A stretch of DNA of 64,000 bases from Candidimonas sp. (lineage in GTDB: Bacteria > Pseudomonadota > Gammaproteobacteria > Burkholderiales > Burkholderiaceae_B), in NCBI GenBank assembly GCA_004297945.1, contig SCRC01000046.1, positions 1 through 64,000 of the forward strand, written 5' to 3'. The position numbers were made by a program, and so were the translations under genes. The notes under the pieces were generated by a model. That model searched no databases. It was not told the DNA's origin and worked only from the letters and a program-made list of their open reading frames with translations. This document shows positions 9,211 to 18,408 of the stretch, one piece after another (the stretch's first letter is position 1; every line of letters begins with the position of its first letter).

Positions 9211-9903
9211 TTACACCGAGATGGATTCGGCCTTGATGATTTCGCGGCGCATTGCCGCGATGACTGCCTTGTAATCGGCCTGGCCGAATATGGCGGAGCC
9301 GGCCACAAAGGTGTCCGCGCCTGCGGCGCGGATGGCGGCAATGTTGTCGACCTTGACCCCGCCATCAACCTCAAGGGCAATATCCTGGCCGCCGTTGTTG
9401 CACCAGGCGTCGATTTTTTGCCGCGCGTGGGCCAGCTTGTCCAGCGTTGCGGGGATGAAGTGTTGGCCGCCGAACCCGGGATTGACGGACATCAGCAACA
9501 CCACATCGAGCTTGTCCATGACGTAGTCCAGCCAGTTGAGCGGCGTAGCGGGGCTAAACACCAGCCCTGCCTTGCAACCATGCTCTTTGATTAGCGCCAG
9601 GGAGCGGTCAGGGTGGCGCGAGGCCTCGGGGTGAAAACTGATGATGTGGGCGCCGGCTTTGGCAAATTGCGGGATAATGGCGTCAACTGGCTCGACCATC
9701 AGATGTACGTCAATGGGCACCGTGGAGTACGGCCGTATGGCCTCGCATATCATGGGGCCCATCGTCAGGTTGGGAACAAAATGATTGTCCATGACGTCGA
9801 AGTGTATCCAGTCGGCGCCAGCAGCAACGACATTGCGAACTTCTTCACCCAAACGGGCGAAATCGGCAGCCAGAATGCTGGGTACGATGCGGGTGGTAGG
9901 CAT
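9211..9903 (-). CDS. rpe: ribulose-phosphate 3-epimerase
   Basis: Interconverts ribulose 5-phosphate and xylulose 5-phosphate. It is a TIM-barrel protein of 230 residues from ATG at 9903 ([15 protein letters not shown]). Recognisable elements are the metal-ligand segments [12 protein letters not shown] and [24 protein letters not shown] and the C-terminal phosphate loop GSAIFG. An in-frame TTG at 9912 could add three residues, but the ATG gives the usual N-terminus. It lies upstream of the trp operon on the same strand and divergent from apaG. Confidence 0.96.
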   Translation of the reverse strand: MPTTRIVPSILAADFARLGEEVRNVVAAGADWIHFDVMDNHFVPNLTMGPMICEAIRPYSTVPIDVHLMVEPVDAIIPQFAKAGAHIISFHPEASRHPDRSLALIKEHGCKAGLVFSPATPLNWLDYVMDKLDVVLLMSVNPGFGGQHFIPATLDKLAHARQKIDAWCNNGGQDIALEVDGGVKVDNIAAIRAAGADTFVAGSAIFGQADYKAVIAAMRREIIKAESISV

Positions 9904-10015
9904 GGGCGTCAACTGAATCCGTGGTTCGAGAATAGAATCGAATATGTGCCATTATTACAGATTGGCGTCGAATGTCCTTTTTACACCGATGAATTGCTTA
10001 ACTCGGGATCTCCGC

Positions 10016-10390
10016 GTGAAACCTTACGATCTGACTATTACCGTGACTCCGCAATACCTGCCAGAGCAGTCCGAACCCGACGAGCAGCAATTCCTGTTTG
10101 CTTACACGGTTCGTATCACCAATAGCGGCGAACATGCGGCTCAGGTTATCAGCCGCCACTGGATCATTACCGATGGCCAGCAACGAGTCCAAGAGGTGCG
10201 CGGTCTGGGCGTGGTGGGGCAGCAGCCTTTGCTCAGTCCGGGGGAAACCTTTGAGTACACCAGTGGCTGTCCATTGCCTACTCCCATCGGGACGATGCGT
10301 GGCGCTTATCATTGTGTGGGCGAAAATGGCATTCCCTTCGAAGTCGCCATCAACGAGTTTGTGCTGGCCATGCCGCGCACGCTGCATTAA
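10016..10390 (+). CDS. apaG: ApaG/CorD-type protein
   Basis: ApaG proteins are small fibronectin-III-like proteins associated with Co2+/Mg2+ efflux phenotypes; the molecular role is unclear. The 124-residue product contains the conserved ISRHWIITDG, EVRGLGVVGQQP, EYTSGCPLPTP and MRGAYHCVGENG segments and ends MPRTLH. The frame extends upstream to 9944 with ATG codons, but the family length of about 124-125 and the N-terminus (M)KPYDLTITVTP point to GTG at 10016, preceded by GGGA seven bases upstream. Divergent from rpe; mltA follows. Confidence 0.9.
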   Translation: MKPYDLTITVTPQYLPEQSEPDEQQFLFAYTVRITNSGEHAAQVISRHWIITDGQQRVQEVRGLGVVGQQPLLSPGETFEYTSGCPLPTPIGTMRGAYHCVGENGIPFEVAINEFVLAMPRTLH

Positions 10391-10426
10391 GCCGTATACG
10401 GATACCTTCCTTTTTAAAGTAGTGGC

Positions 10427-11710
10427 ATGAAAAGAATATTGCTGTCTTCCTTCCTGCTGACTCTTCTGGCGGCGTGCAGCACCGCGCCCGAACGCAATCA
10501 GGCGCCTGCGCTTGGATCCACTGCGGCGCCAAGCATCTCAGAGCAACCATTACGCGTGCCCCCGCTTGGCGCCATGCCTGTCACCGCGCCGCGCGCCTTG
10601 GCTGGCAAGTTCCAGCTCACGTCCTGGGCGGCCCTGCCCGGCTGGCAAGACGATGACTTGTCTCATGTCTGGAAGGCGTTCGTTAATAACTGCAAGGGTT
10701 TGATGCGGCCTGTCTCGGGGTCGGTGGCGATGCCGGCGCGAGCGACGCCACGTGCCTGGCAGCCGGTGTGCGCCGCAGTTCTTTCATCGGGCATCCCGCT
10801 GGAGGCGCCGGACCCTGTGTCGGTTCGGCGGTTTTTACAAGATCACTTACAGCCCTGGCGCATGCTGGACTCCGCGGGGCGTCCGGCCATCAATACCGTG
10901 ACGGGCTATTACGAGCCGCTGGTGCATGCATCGCGCACACGCGGCGGCGCGTATCAGTGGCCTTTGTATGCCACGCCCGACGATTTGCTGACTATCGATC
11001 TGGGTTCTGTTTATCCGGAACTGGCCGGTAAGCGGATACGTGGCAAGCTGGTGGGCAAACGTGTCGTTCCTTATGACACCCGGGCGGAAATAGCGGCCTC
11101 GGCCAAGCAGCCGCCTGTCATTGTTTGGGTCAACGATCCGGTAGAAGCCTTTTTTCTCACTATCCAAGGGTCGGGTCGCGCCTTGCTGCCCTCGGGTGAA
11201 ACAATACGCCTGGCCTATGCCGACCACAACGGCCGGCCGTATGCGTCGATAGGGAAATGGTTGGCTGATCGGGGGCAGATCCCTTTGGCAAAAGCGTCGA
11301 TGCAGAACATCAAGGCCTGGGCCAAGTCGCATCCCGACCGCGTGCAAGAGATGCTCAATGCCAATCCGGCCGAAGTTTTCTTTCGTGAAGAGGCTGTGTC
11401 GGACGCCGATCTGGGTCCGCGCGGCGCCTATGGCATTGCGTTGATTGGCCAGCGCGCGATTGCCGTTGACACCCGTTTTGTACCACTGGGCGCGCCGGTT
11501 TATCTAAGCACCACCTATCCCGCCACGGCTCGCCCGCTTGACCGACTGGTCTTTGCCCAGGACACCGGGGCGGCCATCAAAGGCGCTGGCCGCGCCGATT
11601 TTTTTTGGGGCTTTGGCGACGAGGCCGGCACGCAGGCCGGGCGCATGAAACAGCGTGGTGAAATGTGGCTGTTGTGGCCCAAACAGGCAGGAGCTCCCTC
11701 GGCGCGATGA
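10427..11710 (+). CDS. mltA: membrane-bound lytic murein transglycosylase A
   Basis: Outer-membrane lipoprotein that cleaves peptidoglycan glycan strands to 1,6-anhydro ends. The 427-residue precursor has a lipoprotein signal with lipobox LLAAC (Cys17). The MltA domain includes TGYYEP, IQGSGRALL and GQIPL segments. The C-terminal 3D domain is named for its three aspartates and is visible as VDTRFVPLG, AQDTGAAIKG and ADFFWGFGDEAG. In E. coli the catalytic Asp lies in this last region. The stop overlaps the start of the next gene (ATGA), so the two are co-transcribed. Confidence 0.95.
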   Translation: MKRILLSSFLLTLLAACSTAPERNQAPALGSTAAPSISEQPLRVPPLGAMPVTAPRALAGKFQLTSWAALPGWQDDDLSHVWKAFVNNCKGLMRPVSGSVAMPARATPRAWQPVCAAVLSSGIPLEAPDPVSVRRFLQDHLQPWRMLDSAGRPAINTVTGYYEPLVHASRTRGGAYQWPLYATPDDLLTIDLGSVYPELAGKRIRGKLVGKRVVPYDTRAEIAASAKQPPVIVWVNDPVEAFFLTIQGSGRALLPSGETIRLAYADHNGRPYASIGKWLADRGQIPLAKASMQNIKAWAKSHPDRVQEMLNANPAEVFFREEAVSDADLGPRGAYGIALIGQRAIAVDTRFVPLGAPVYLSTTYPATARPLDRLVFAQDTGAAIKGAGRADFFWGFGDEAGTQAGRMKQRGEMWLLWPKQAGAPSAR

Positions 11711-12879
11711 ACAAAGAGTCCGTTGTTGTTTGCGGTGCCGGTATCGTGGGGCTGTCTTGCGCCCTGGGGTTGGCCCGGGGCGGCTTTAGTGTGACTTTGA
11801 TTGGGCCGCGTCCCACGTCGCCGCAGCCCGAAGTTGGCGTATATTGTCCGCGGGTTTATGCCATTTCGTCGGCCAGCCAGCAGTTTCTGGCTGATCTGGG
11901 AATCTGGAGTCTGCTCGATTCCGCGCGCCTGACGCCGGTCGAGTGCATGGAAATTTACGGCGATGCCAATGGTTGCGTCACTTTGCAAGCATGGCAGGAC
12001 GCCCGAACGACCCTGGCCTGGATTATGGAAGCCAGTGAACTTGAGCGCGTGTTGCAGCAGGCGGTGCAGGTGTATGGCATACACTGGCAGTCTGAATCGT
12101 TTCGCGAGCGGCAGGCCACTGCGGTGACGACCGAATCGGGCCGGCGCTTTGCGGCCAACCTGCTGGTCGGGGCGGACGGCGCCAGCTCGCCGGTACGTCA
12201 TGCCGCTGGCATTGCGGCCCGATCCAGGCCTTACGGTGATACAGGTCTGGTTGTGCATTTGACGTCTGACTTACCGCATCAGCAGACCGCTATGCAATGG
12301 TTTACCACCGATGGTGTTCTGGCGCTTTTGCCCATGCCCGATACGGCCGATGGCCATCAAGTGTCGATGGTCTGGTCCATGCCGCAGTCCCTGGCCAAAA
12401 CGTTGCAGGATCTGCCCGAACCGCAACGTAATGCGGATCTGCAGGCCCGTTTGCAAGCCGTCACCGGCGGGCGTTTGGGGAGTTTGCGGGTGCGCAGCCC
12501 ACTGTTAGGTTTTCCCCTGTTTCTGGAGCACAGCGATATGGTTGCGCCGGGCGTGGCGCTGGTAGGCGATGCGGCGCACCGGATTCATCCGCTCGCCGGC
12601 CAGGGGTTGAATCTGGGTCTGGCCGATGTGCAGGAGTTGTTGCGGGTGCTGGGCGAGAAGGAAGCGTATCGAAGCGTGGCCGATTATCGTGTGCTACAAC
12701 GTTATCGTCGGGCACGCGCCGAACCGGTGCTGGCCATGCGGTTGGCCACCGACGGGCTGCATCGCCTGTTCGCCGCGCAATCGGCACCCATCGCGTGGGC
12801 GCGCAACGCGGGCATGCAATGTGTTGATCGCCTGCCCTTCATCAAACGGTTTTTGATTGCCGGCGCCTCGGGGCAGTAG
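11707..12879 (+). CDS. FAD-dependent hydroxylase, UbiH/UbiF/VisC family
   Basis: Flavoprotein monooxygenase of 390 residues, probably acting in ubiquinone ring hydroxylation. It has the Rossmann motif GAGIVG at 10-15 with acidic-terminated beta2, the NAD(P)H/FAD motif VGADGASSPVR, and the second FAD motif LVGDAAHRIHPLAGQGLNLG near 275-300. The start is ATG at 11707, overlapping the mltA stop by four bases. An upstream in-frame start at 11665 would lie inside mltA. Which ring position it hydroxylates (UbiH, UbiF or UbiM type) cannot be decided from the sequence alone. Confidence 0.88.
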   Translation: MNKESVVVCGAGIVGLSCALGLARGGFSVTLIGPRPTSPQPEVGVYCPRVYAISSASQQFLADLGIWSLLDSARLTPVECMEIYGDANGCVTLQAWQDARTTLAWIMEASELERVLQQAVQVYGIHWQSESFRERQATAVTTESGRRFAANLLVGADGASSPVRHAAGIAARSRPYGDTGLVVHLTSDLPHQQTAMQWFTTDGVLALLPMPDTADGHQVSMVWSMPQSLAKTLQDLPEPQRNADLQARLQAVTGGRLGSLRVRSPLLGFPLFLEHSDMVAPGVALVGDAAHRIHPLAGQGLNLGLADVQELLRVLGEKEAYRSVADYRVLQRYRRARAEPVLAMRLATDGLHRLFAAQSAPIAWARNAGMQCVDRLPFIKRFLIAGASGQ

Positions 12880-12918
12880 TTTTTTTGTTTAGCGTCTGGC
12901 AAGTAATCAGGAGTTTTT

Positions 12919-13698
12919 ATGAGTATGCGGTTCACGATGTGTCTGGGTACGGCTTTATGCGCTGCCCTGAGCCTTTTTGGCGTGCCTGGACAGGCGCAAA
13001 CTGTCGGCGCTGCCGCTGCCCCACTGGCTGAATCCATCCCCGCGTCACAGGGCAATAGTGCGACGGATGCCATCAAGAAGCTGTTTTCCGCCCGATTTCC
13101 CGAAGTGGATGTCACGGCCGTCAGCGAGACGCCGTTCCCGGGTTTGTATGAAGTACAGATTGGCATGGACGTGGTGTATACCGATGCGCAAGTCAGCTAT
13201 TTGCTGCAGGGATCCCTGATCGACGCGAAGTCCCGCGTCGATCTGACTTCAGAGCGTTTGGCGACGCTCTCGAAAGTGTCTTTTGCGTCATTGCCGCTCA
13301 ACCTGGCGATCAAGCAGGTCAAGGGCACGGGCGCGCACAAGATGGCGGTTTTTGAGGATCCCAATTGTGTATATTGCAAGCAGTTGCATCACACGTTGAA
13401 GGACATCGACAATGTCACGGTATACACATTTCTGTTGCCTATCCTGACGCCCGATTCCGTCACCAAGGCTCGTGACATCTGGTGCGCCAAGGATCAAGCG
13501 GGGGCCTGGACTGACTGGATGGTTAATGGCAAGGCTCCGGCCGAGGCGAAGTGCAATACACCCACCAAGCAGATTCTGGCACTGGGTAAAAAGCTAATGA
13601 TACAAGGTACGCCTGCCATCTTTTTTGCCGACGGCACCCGTGTCAATGGCACCTTGCCACTGGAAGCCTTGCGGGAAAAACTGGACAGCCTGAACTAA
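12919..13698 (+). CDS. dsbC: thiol:disulfide interchange protein DsbC
   Basis: Periplasmic disulfide isomerase. The 259-residue precursor has a signal peptide ending near GQAQ (about residue 27), an N-terminal dimerisation domain with DVTAVSETPFPGLYEV, and a thioredoxin-like domain with active-site Cys150-Val-Tyr-Cys153 in FEDPNCVYCKQLH. The second cysteine pair (DIWC...EAKC) and the cis-proline segment IQGTPAIFF are present, as in E. coli DsbC. It follows the hydroxylase after a 39-bp gap with a usable Shine-Dalgarno sequence (AGGAG). Confidence 0.94.
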   Translation: MSMRFTMCLGTALCAALSLFGVPGQAQTVGAAAAPLAESIPASQGNSATDAIKKLFSARFPEVDVTAVSETPFPGLYEVQIGMDVVYTDAQVSYLLQGSLIDAKSRVDLTSERLATLSKVSFASLPLNLAIKQVKGTGAHKMAVFEDPNCVYCKQLHHTLKDIDNVTVYTFLLPILTPDSVTKARDIWCAKDQAGAWTDWMVNGKAPAEAKCNTPTKQILALGKKLMIQGTPAIFFADGTRVNGTLPLEALREKLDSLN

Positions 13699-13837
13699 CA
13701 AATAGTGGGTAATACCCATGAAAATTAAAATAGCGGTGCTCGTCGCGTATTTTCTGTCGCCTTGGTCTCCTTCCCGTCGAGGCCAACGCCAACCGGAAAG
13801 GCTATCGATACTTGACCATAGGAGGGTGATGTCTTCC

Positions 13838-15466
13838 TCATGAGGATGCATCCCCCAAAACCAGGTCGGCCCCGCGCTCGCCCAACATGATGGCGGGCGC
13901 ATTCGTGTTCGAAGAAGCCAGCGTCGGCATGACCGACGCATCAATGACGCGTAAGCCTTGTACTCCGTGCACGCGTAAATGATCGTCCACGACGCCTTTG
14001 CCAGGTGGGCCGATACGGCACGTCCCAACTGTATGCCATGCAGTCTGACCACTATCTCTGGCATATTCCAGTAGCGCCGGCTGGTCGGTAATGTCGGGGC
14101 CGGGCCGACGCTCCGCCACGATCAAGCGTTGCATGGCAGGTTGTGAGGCAATATGGCGGATTGTTTGCAGCAAACGTGTTGCATGGGCTACGTCGCTTGG
14201 GTGCGACAGGTAATTTGGCTGGATCAGCGGCGGCTGCGTTACGTCGGGCGAGCCAATATGCACCGAACCGCGCGACTCCGGATAGAGCTTGAAGCCGCCG
14301 ATCGAAAAGCCTGAGTATGGGTCGATACCGGCACCGGGGCTGCGCGAATAGCGGTCTTTGCCACTGATGTGATAAATCCGGATCATGATGTCCGGGCGCC
14401 TCAGGGCGGGATCTGTTTTTGTGATCGCATGCGCGGTCGAAGAGGTTCCCGCCATGAGACCTCGGCGTGACGTCAGATACTGAAGGCCCGCCAGCATACG
14501 CCGTATGGGGCTTCTCATTAGATCGTTGATAGTGATAGGCAGTGTCGTCTGGTAGGTGCAACGCAGCTGGATGTGATCGATGAGATTTTCTCCGACGGCA
14601 GGCAGATGCACGACTACTGGAACGCCAACGCGATTTAACAGAGCCGAATCTCCGATGCCGGAAAGCTCAAGAAGTTGTGGAGATTTAATGGCGCCAGCCG
14701 CCACCAGAATCTCACGCGCTGCGCTAACTAGGCGACATTGCCCGTTTTGCAGGTATTCCACGCCCGTAGCACGTGTACCTTCGAAGATGATGCGTGTGAC
14801 CAGTGCATGGGTCTGGACACATACGTTGTGACGCTTGCGAGCGGCACGCAGATAGGCAACTGCAGTGCTCCATCGGCGCCCCTTCCAGGCGGTTTGCTCC
14901 AAATACCGCACGCCTTCGTAGCGTACCGCGTTGTAGTCGGTAGTTTGCGCTATCCCCGCTTGCATGCAGGCGGCGATGAAGCCATCGGACAAGGCGTCGG
15001 TATCACGTTGTTTGCGATCGGTAATGCGCACTGGGCCGTTATGCCCGCGACGCGGGTCGTCGTTGTAGGTGTAGCATTCGAGACGCTTGAAATAGGGGTG
15101 CAGGTCGTTGAAGCTCCAGCCGTGACAGCCTAGTTTCTCCCAATTGTCGTATTCTTGCGGATCTCCCCAAACATATGCCATGCCGTTGAGTGAGCTTGAT
15201 CCTCCCAGAACCTTGCCACGTGGAGAATATACCTGTTGGCCGTGCATCGAGGCCTGTGGTTGCGTTTCGAATTTCCATGCGTACCGTTCATTAGTCAGCA
15301 GCTTTCCTACGCCAAGGGGTACATGGATCCACACATTGCTGTCTTCGCCACCCGCCTCGAGGAGCAGTACACGGTGGCGGCCGCTTTCGCTAAGCCGTGC
15401 AGTCAGTGCGCAGCCGGCAGAACCACCGCCCACGACGATGTAGTCGAGCTTGGCATTTGAGGTCAT
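13838..15466 (-). CDS. GMC-family FAD-dependent alcohol/choline dehydrogenase-like oxidoreductase
   Basis: Probable flavoprotein dehydrogenase oxidising a primary alcohol; the substrate is unknown. The 542-residue protein has the N-terminal FAD site VVGGGSAGCALTARLSE, the GMC signature 1 region RGKVLGGSSSLNGMAYVWG, signature 2 GAIKSPQLLELSGIG, and the C-terminal catalytic His/Asn region TAWHTVGTCRIG ... SNTNAPAIMLGERGA. Its ATG overlaps the stop of the upstream ThDP enzyme (ATGA), so the two are translated as a coupled pair. Coupling to a carboligase or decarboxylase suggests the aldehyde made by one is used by the other, which is inference. There is no betB or choline transporter nearby, so a betA name is not justified. 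Confidence 0.88.
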   Translation of the reverse strand: MTSNAKLDYIVVGGGSAGCALTARLSESGRHRVLLLEAGGEDSNVWIHVPLGVGKLLTNERYAWKFETQPQASMHGQQVYSPRGKVLGGSSSLNGMAYVWGDPQEYDNWEKLGCHGWSFNDLHPYFKRLECYTYNDDPRRGHNGPVRITDRKQRDTDALSDGFIAACMQAGIAQTTDYNAVRYEGVRYLEQTAWKGRRWSTAVAYLRAARKRHNVCVQTHALVTRIIFEGTRATGVEYLQNGQCRLVSAAREILVAAGAIKSPQLLELSGIGDSALLNRVGVPVVVHLPAVGENLIDHIQLRCTYQTTLPITINDLMRSPIRRMLAGLQYLTSRRGLMAGTSSTAHAITKTDPALRRPDIMIRIYHISGKDRYSRSPGAGIDPYSGFSIGGFKLYPESRGSVHIGSPDVTQPPLIQPNYLSHPSDVAHATRLLQTIRHIASQPAMQRLIVAERRPGPDITDQPALLEYARDSGQTAWHTVGTCRIGPPGKGVVDDHLRVHGVQGLRVIDASVMPTLASSNTNAPAIMLGERGADLVLGDASS

Positions 15467-17151
15467 TTGTTCGACGGGTCGCGATGTTTGAAGGAGTCGC
15501 GGCGAAAACTGTAGAGTGCGTTGGGATCAATTTGTACGTCGATGACGGCGGGTCTGCCGCACGCGAGCGCTGTCGCCAGTGCCGGTTCGAATTGATCGGC
15601 CCGGTCGACTCGGAAACCCTTCGCACCGAATAGTTCTGCCACTTTGTCATAAGGCGGGTTGGGTACGTCGGCGCCAAGATAACGGCCACCGAAGAAGTCG
15701 CGCTGATAGGCTTTCTCTGCCCCCCAGCAGCCGTTGTTCATGACAATGCAGATGCTGTTGATTTGATGCGTCACGGCTGTACCGATCTCGCTCATGGTCA
15801 TACCGAAACCCCCATCTCCCATAAGGCTGATGACGGTGCGTTCAGGGCAGGCCACTTTGACGCCAAGACCGCATGCGTACGAAAACCCCACCAACCCGAA
15901 GTCAAGTGGAGTGAAGAGCGATGGTGGTTGCACATACCTCAACTGGTCGGTTGCCTGCAGGCACAGTGTGCCGGCATCCATGGTGAACATCGTGTCAGGT
16001 GGGCAGACCTCGCGCAACATTTTAAAGAGCGTCCCTGGTTGTAGCGGATTGGTTACCTTGGCTGCAGCCTCATCGCGTTGCGCCAACATGGCAATGCGTT
16101 TGCGCCTGAAATCGGCCGCCCAATTTACCGCATCGGTGGCTTTATGCATGGCCAGCTCGTGACTCAATTGCTGGGCCACTATGCCCGCGTCCGCAAAAAC
16201 TGCTAGCGCGACTGGCACTAGCCGCCCGAGCGCGAGCGGATCGCTTTCTACCTGGATGATGGCTGCATTGGGGTTCAGGTTGTCAGCCGAGTAAAACGTC
16301 GTGTTGAATCCGATGCGTGTGCCGAGCGCGATAATTACGTCGGCCTGTCGAGCCAGATCGGTCGCCACAACATTGCCGCGTGGCCCCATCTGCCCGCCAT
16401 ACAAGGGATGGTCGCAGGGCACGGCATCGCCGTGGCCGGGTGACATCACTATCGGGGCGTGAAGCAACTCGGCAAGCTTAAGTACGGCGGCATGGCTGCG
16501 CCCGTTCTTTACTCCACCACCTGCGAGAATCAGCGGTCGTACGGCTCCCGACAAGAGTTGCACGGCCCGTCCTATGCTATTCCGATCGGCAGCTGGCATT
16601 GAGGACGCATGTTGCGCGTTTTGGACTTCTTCAAGTTCCACATCCTCAGCAAGAATGTCGCGTGGCAAATTGACCGCCACTGGGCCACGGCGTGGTGTGA
16701 GTGCGGTGCGGAATGCTTCATGCACCATCTCGGGAAGCCGTTTGGATTGCGTTACCGTCCAGGTTTTTTTGGTGACTGGCTTTAGAAGTGACTGCTGATC
16801 GATTTCCTGAAACGCGTCGCGATACACATGCGCGGTGGATAGTGAGCCGGCGAGAGCCACGACCGGCGAATAGGCGGCAGACGCCTGCGCAAGGCCGGTG
16901 ACCAGGTTAGTGACGCCTGGGCCGTTCTGACCCGCGAGGATCACTCCGGCCTTACCCGATGCACGGGCGTAGCCGTCGGCCATATGAGTGCCTGTACGCT
17001 CGTCTCGCACGCCGATGTAGTGAATGTCAGGCGCATCGTAAAGGGCATCAAAAATTTCCATGCCTGCCGAACCGATCAGGCCGAACACGTGATCGACACC
17101 TTCGCCGCGCAAGGCCTCGACAACCGCTTTGCCGCCGGGAATGCTGATCAT
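15463..17151 (-). CDS. thiamine-diphosphate-dependent enzyme, acetolactate synthase-like
   Basis: A three-domain ThDP enzyme of 562 residues. The activating Glu51 is in VRDERTGTHMADGYAR. The central domain has LILAGGGVKNG. The cofactor motif begins LMGDGGFGMTMSEIG and ends NNGCWG, the GDG...NN pattern. The C-terminal part (NNGCWGAEKAYQRDFF) resembles sulfoacetaldehyde acetyltransferase more than catabolic acetolactate synthase, but no sulfonate genes are nearby, so the substrate is open. The start is ATG at 17151; a TTG at 17172 is also in frame. It is first of a two-gene operon with the GMC oxidoreductase, divergent from a GntR regulator, with a perfect palindrome about 84 bp upstream. Confidence 0.85.
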   Translation of the reverse strand: MISIPGGKAVVEALRGEGVDHVFGLIGSAGMEIFDALYDAPDIHYIGVRDERTGTHMADGYARASGKAGVILAGQNGPGVTNLVTGLAQASAAYSPVVALAGSLSTAHVYRDAFQEIDQQSLLKPVTKKTWTVTQSKRLPEMVHEAFRTALTPRRGPVAVNLPRDILAEDVELEEVQNAQHASSMPAADRNSIGRAVQLLSGAVRPLILAGGGVKNGRSHAAVLKLAELLHAPIVMSPGHGDAVPCDHPLYGGQMGPRGNVVATDLARQADVIIALGTRIGFNTTFYSADNLNPNAAIIQVESDPLALGRLVPVALAVFADAGIVAQQLSHELAMHKATDAVNWAADFRRKRIAMLAQRDEAAAKVTNPLQPGTLFKMLREVCPPDTMFTMDAGTLCLQATDQLRYVQPPSLFTPLDFGLVGFSYACGLGVKVACPERTVISLMGDGGFGMTMSEIGTAVTHQINSICIVMNNGCWGAEKAYQRDFFGGRYLGADVPNPPYDKVAELFGAKGFRVDRADQFEPALATALACGRPAVIDVQIDPNALYSFRRDSFKHRDPSNK

Positions 17152-17234
17152 AGTTATGGGCCCTTGAACCAATGAGAGAAATGAATCGGTGATTTTTGTG
17201 ACGTGACCAGATTATGAACATTAAAAACGAAAAA

Positions 17235-17258
17235 TGCATTAATGTCGACATTAATGCA
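17235..17258. promoter_or_regulatory. 24-bp perfect palindrome, probable GntR operator
   Basis: The half-site TGCATTAATGTC is followed directly by its exact reverse complement with no spacer. It lies between the divergent ThDP/GMC operon (start 17151) and the gntR gene (start 17450). Position and symmetry fit an operator for the FadR-type regulator encoded next door; that pairing is inference. Confidence 0.75.
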
Positions 17259-17449
17259 AAGTATTTTTTAACCTTAACCTCGGCTGTGCATCAATTGCGC
17301 TAATGAGGTCAATGAACAGTGCAAGTGCTGGTATCGCGCGGCTACATTTCTATCGGGCAGTGGTATAAGGTATGGAACACTGCTAAAGTTTCATCCGTAG
17401 CTTCTACTCTCGATATTCCTCGTGTATTAACGATGCCAATTAATTCTTT

Positions 17450-18175
17450 ATGCCACATAGTTTTATTCCAGCCGCGCTGACCGGGACCTTGGCAATTCAG
17501 ATCGCTGATCAGATCGGGGGGGCCATCGTAGAAGATCAGTTCATACCGGGAGAGCGCATACCCGAGGTGAGCCTGGCGGCTACTTTCAATGTAAGCCGCG
17601 CAACCGTGCGTGACGCTCTACGTATTCTCGAAAGCCGCGGCTTAGTGCGCATCCTGCCGCAACGCGGCGCACAGGTCACCCTGCTATCGACTCAGGAACT
17701 GCGTAATTTATTTGAAATTCGTGCCGTGTTGCTGGCGCTCGCATCCCGTCAGGCGGCCGCCCACTTCCAGTCAACCGGCGCTGATCGACTTAGAAACGCT
17801 CTTGCGCAGCTCAAGCAAGCCGTTGGGGACGCGGGCGCGTATGCGCATGCCAGCGCTGCTATCGTCGCCGATGTGACGCATTTGTCGGAAAACGAACAAC
17901 TGGCCGAAATGATCGCTGGCTTCGCTCAGCGCATTGGTCGCTACACGCGGCTCGGCCTGCTAACGCGAAAGCGTCGCATCCGGTCGCTTGCAAATTGGAG
18001 GGCTTTGGCCGCGGCTATTATGACGGGTGATCAGGATCTGGCGGAGGCCACGCATCGTCGCTTGGCGCTTGAAAATCGCGATGCGGCCATTGCTCAGATC
18101 GATGTTCGTGCTCGCCTCGAATTCGAACGTACTGCCGCGAATAGTAGCAAACACAAGCCACGCATTAAGAAATAG
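17450..18175 (+). CDS. GntR-family transcriptional regulator (FadR/FCD subgroup)
   Basis: Winged-helix regulator of 241 residues. The N-terminal HTH (about 15-80) reads IPEVSLAATFNVSRATVRDALRILESRGLVRILPQRGAQV, matching the GntR signature. The C-terminal helical FCD domain begins at ELRNLFEIRAVLLALASRQAAA and likely binds a small carboxylic-acid effector. It is transcribed away from the ThDP/GMC operon and probably represses it through the palindrome at 17235-17258. No strong Shine-Dalgarno sequence precedes the ATG at 17450, but the frame fits the family N-terminus. Confidence 0.9.
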   Translation: MPHSFIPAALTGTLAIQIADQIGGAIVEDQFIPGERIPEVSLAATFNVSRATVRDALRILESRGLVRILPQRGAQVTLLSTQELRNLFEIRAVLLALASRQAAAHFQSTGADRLRNALAQLKQAVGDAGAYAHASAAIVADVTHLSENEQLAEMIAGFAQRIGRYTRLGLLTRKRRIRSLANWRALAAAIMTGDQDLAEATHRRLALENRDAAIAQIDVRARLEFERTAANSSKHKPRIKK

Positions 18176-18399
18176 AAGATGCTTTACGGGCCGGGTTGGA
18201 AATCGGCATTCTGTTGCATAACCATGGTGTGCCCGGTGTCGCGCTGTTCATCGTCATTGCGGTGGTGATTGGAATTTGCATAATCCTGCTCGGCCCCTCC
18301 ATCACGGGCTGGTGCCGGAGAAAGTCAGCCGTTAATGGCCGTCCGAAAATCGCTAGACAAGAGGGTGGCGGCGCATTAGCATTTACGGATGCTTCTTGA
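18169..18399 (+). pseudogene. possible remnant of a membrane transporter C-terminus
   Basis: A frame open from 18169 to the TGA at 18397 encodes one strongly hydrophobic segment, GVALFIVIAVVIGICIILLG, followed by PSITGW and a basic tail. The layout resembles the last transmembrane helix of a major-facilitator permease, where a GPETxGR-like motif follows the helix. There is no ATG and no good ribosome site; the only starts are TTG codons. It may be what is left of the transporter that once went with the GntR/ThDP/GMC cluster. A short genuine membrane protein is the alternative. Confidence 0.35.
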
Positions 18400-18408
18400 T
18401 CACAATGC

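Noticed and set aside
13718-13843. 41-codon frame between dsbC and the GMC gene (MKIKIAVLVAYFLS)
   Set aside because: It starts like a signal peptide but quickly becomes low-complexity and basic, overlaps the GMC gene end and has no recognisable homologue.
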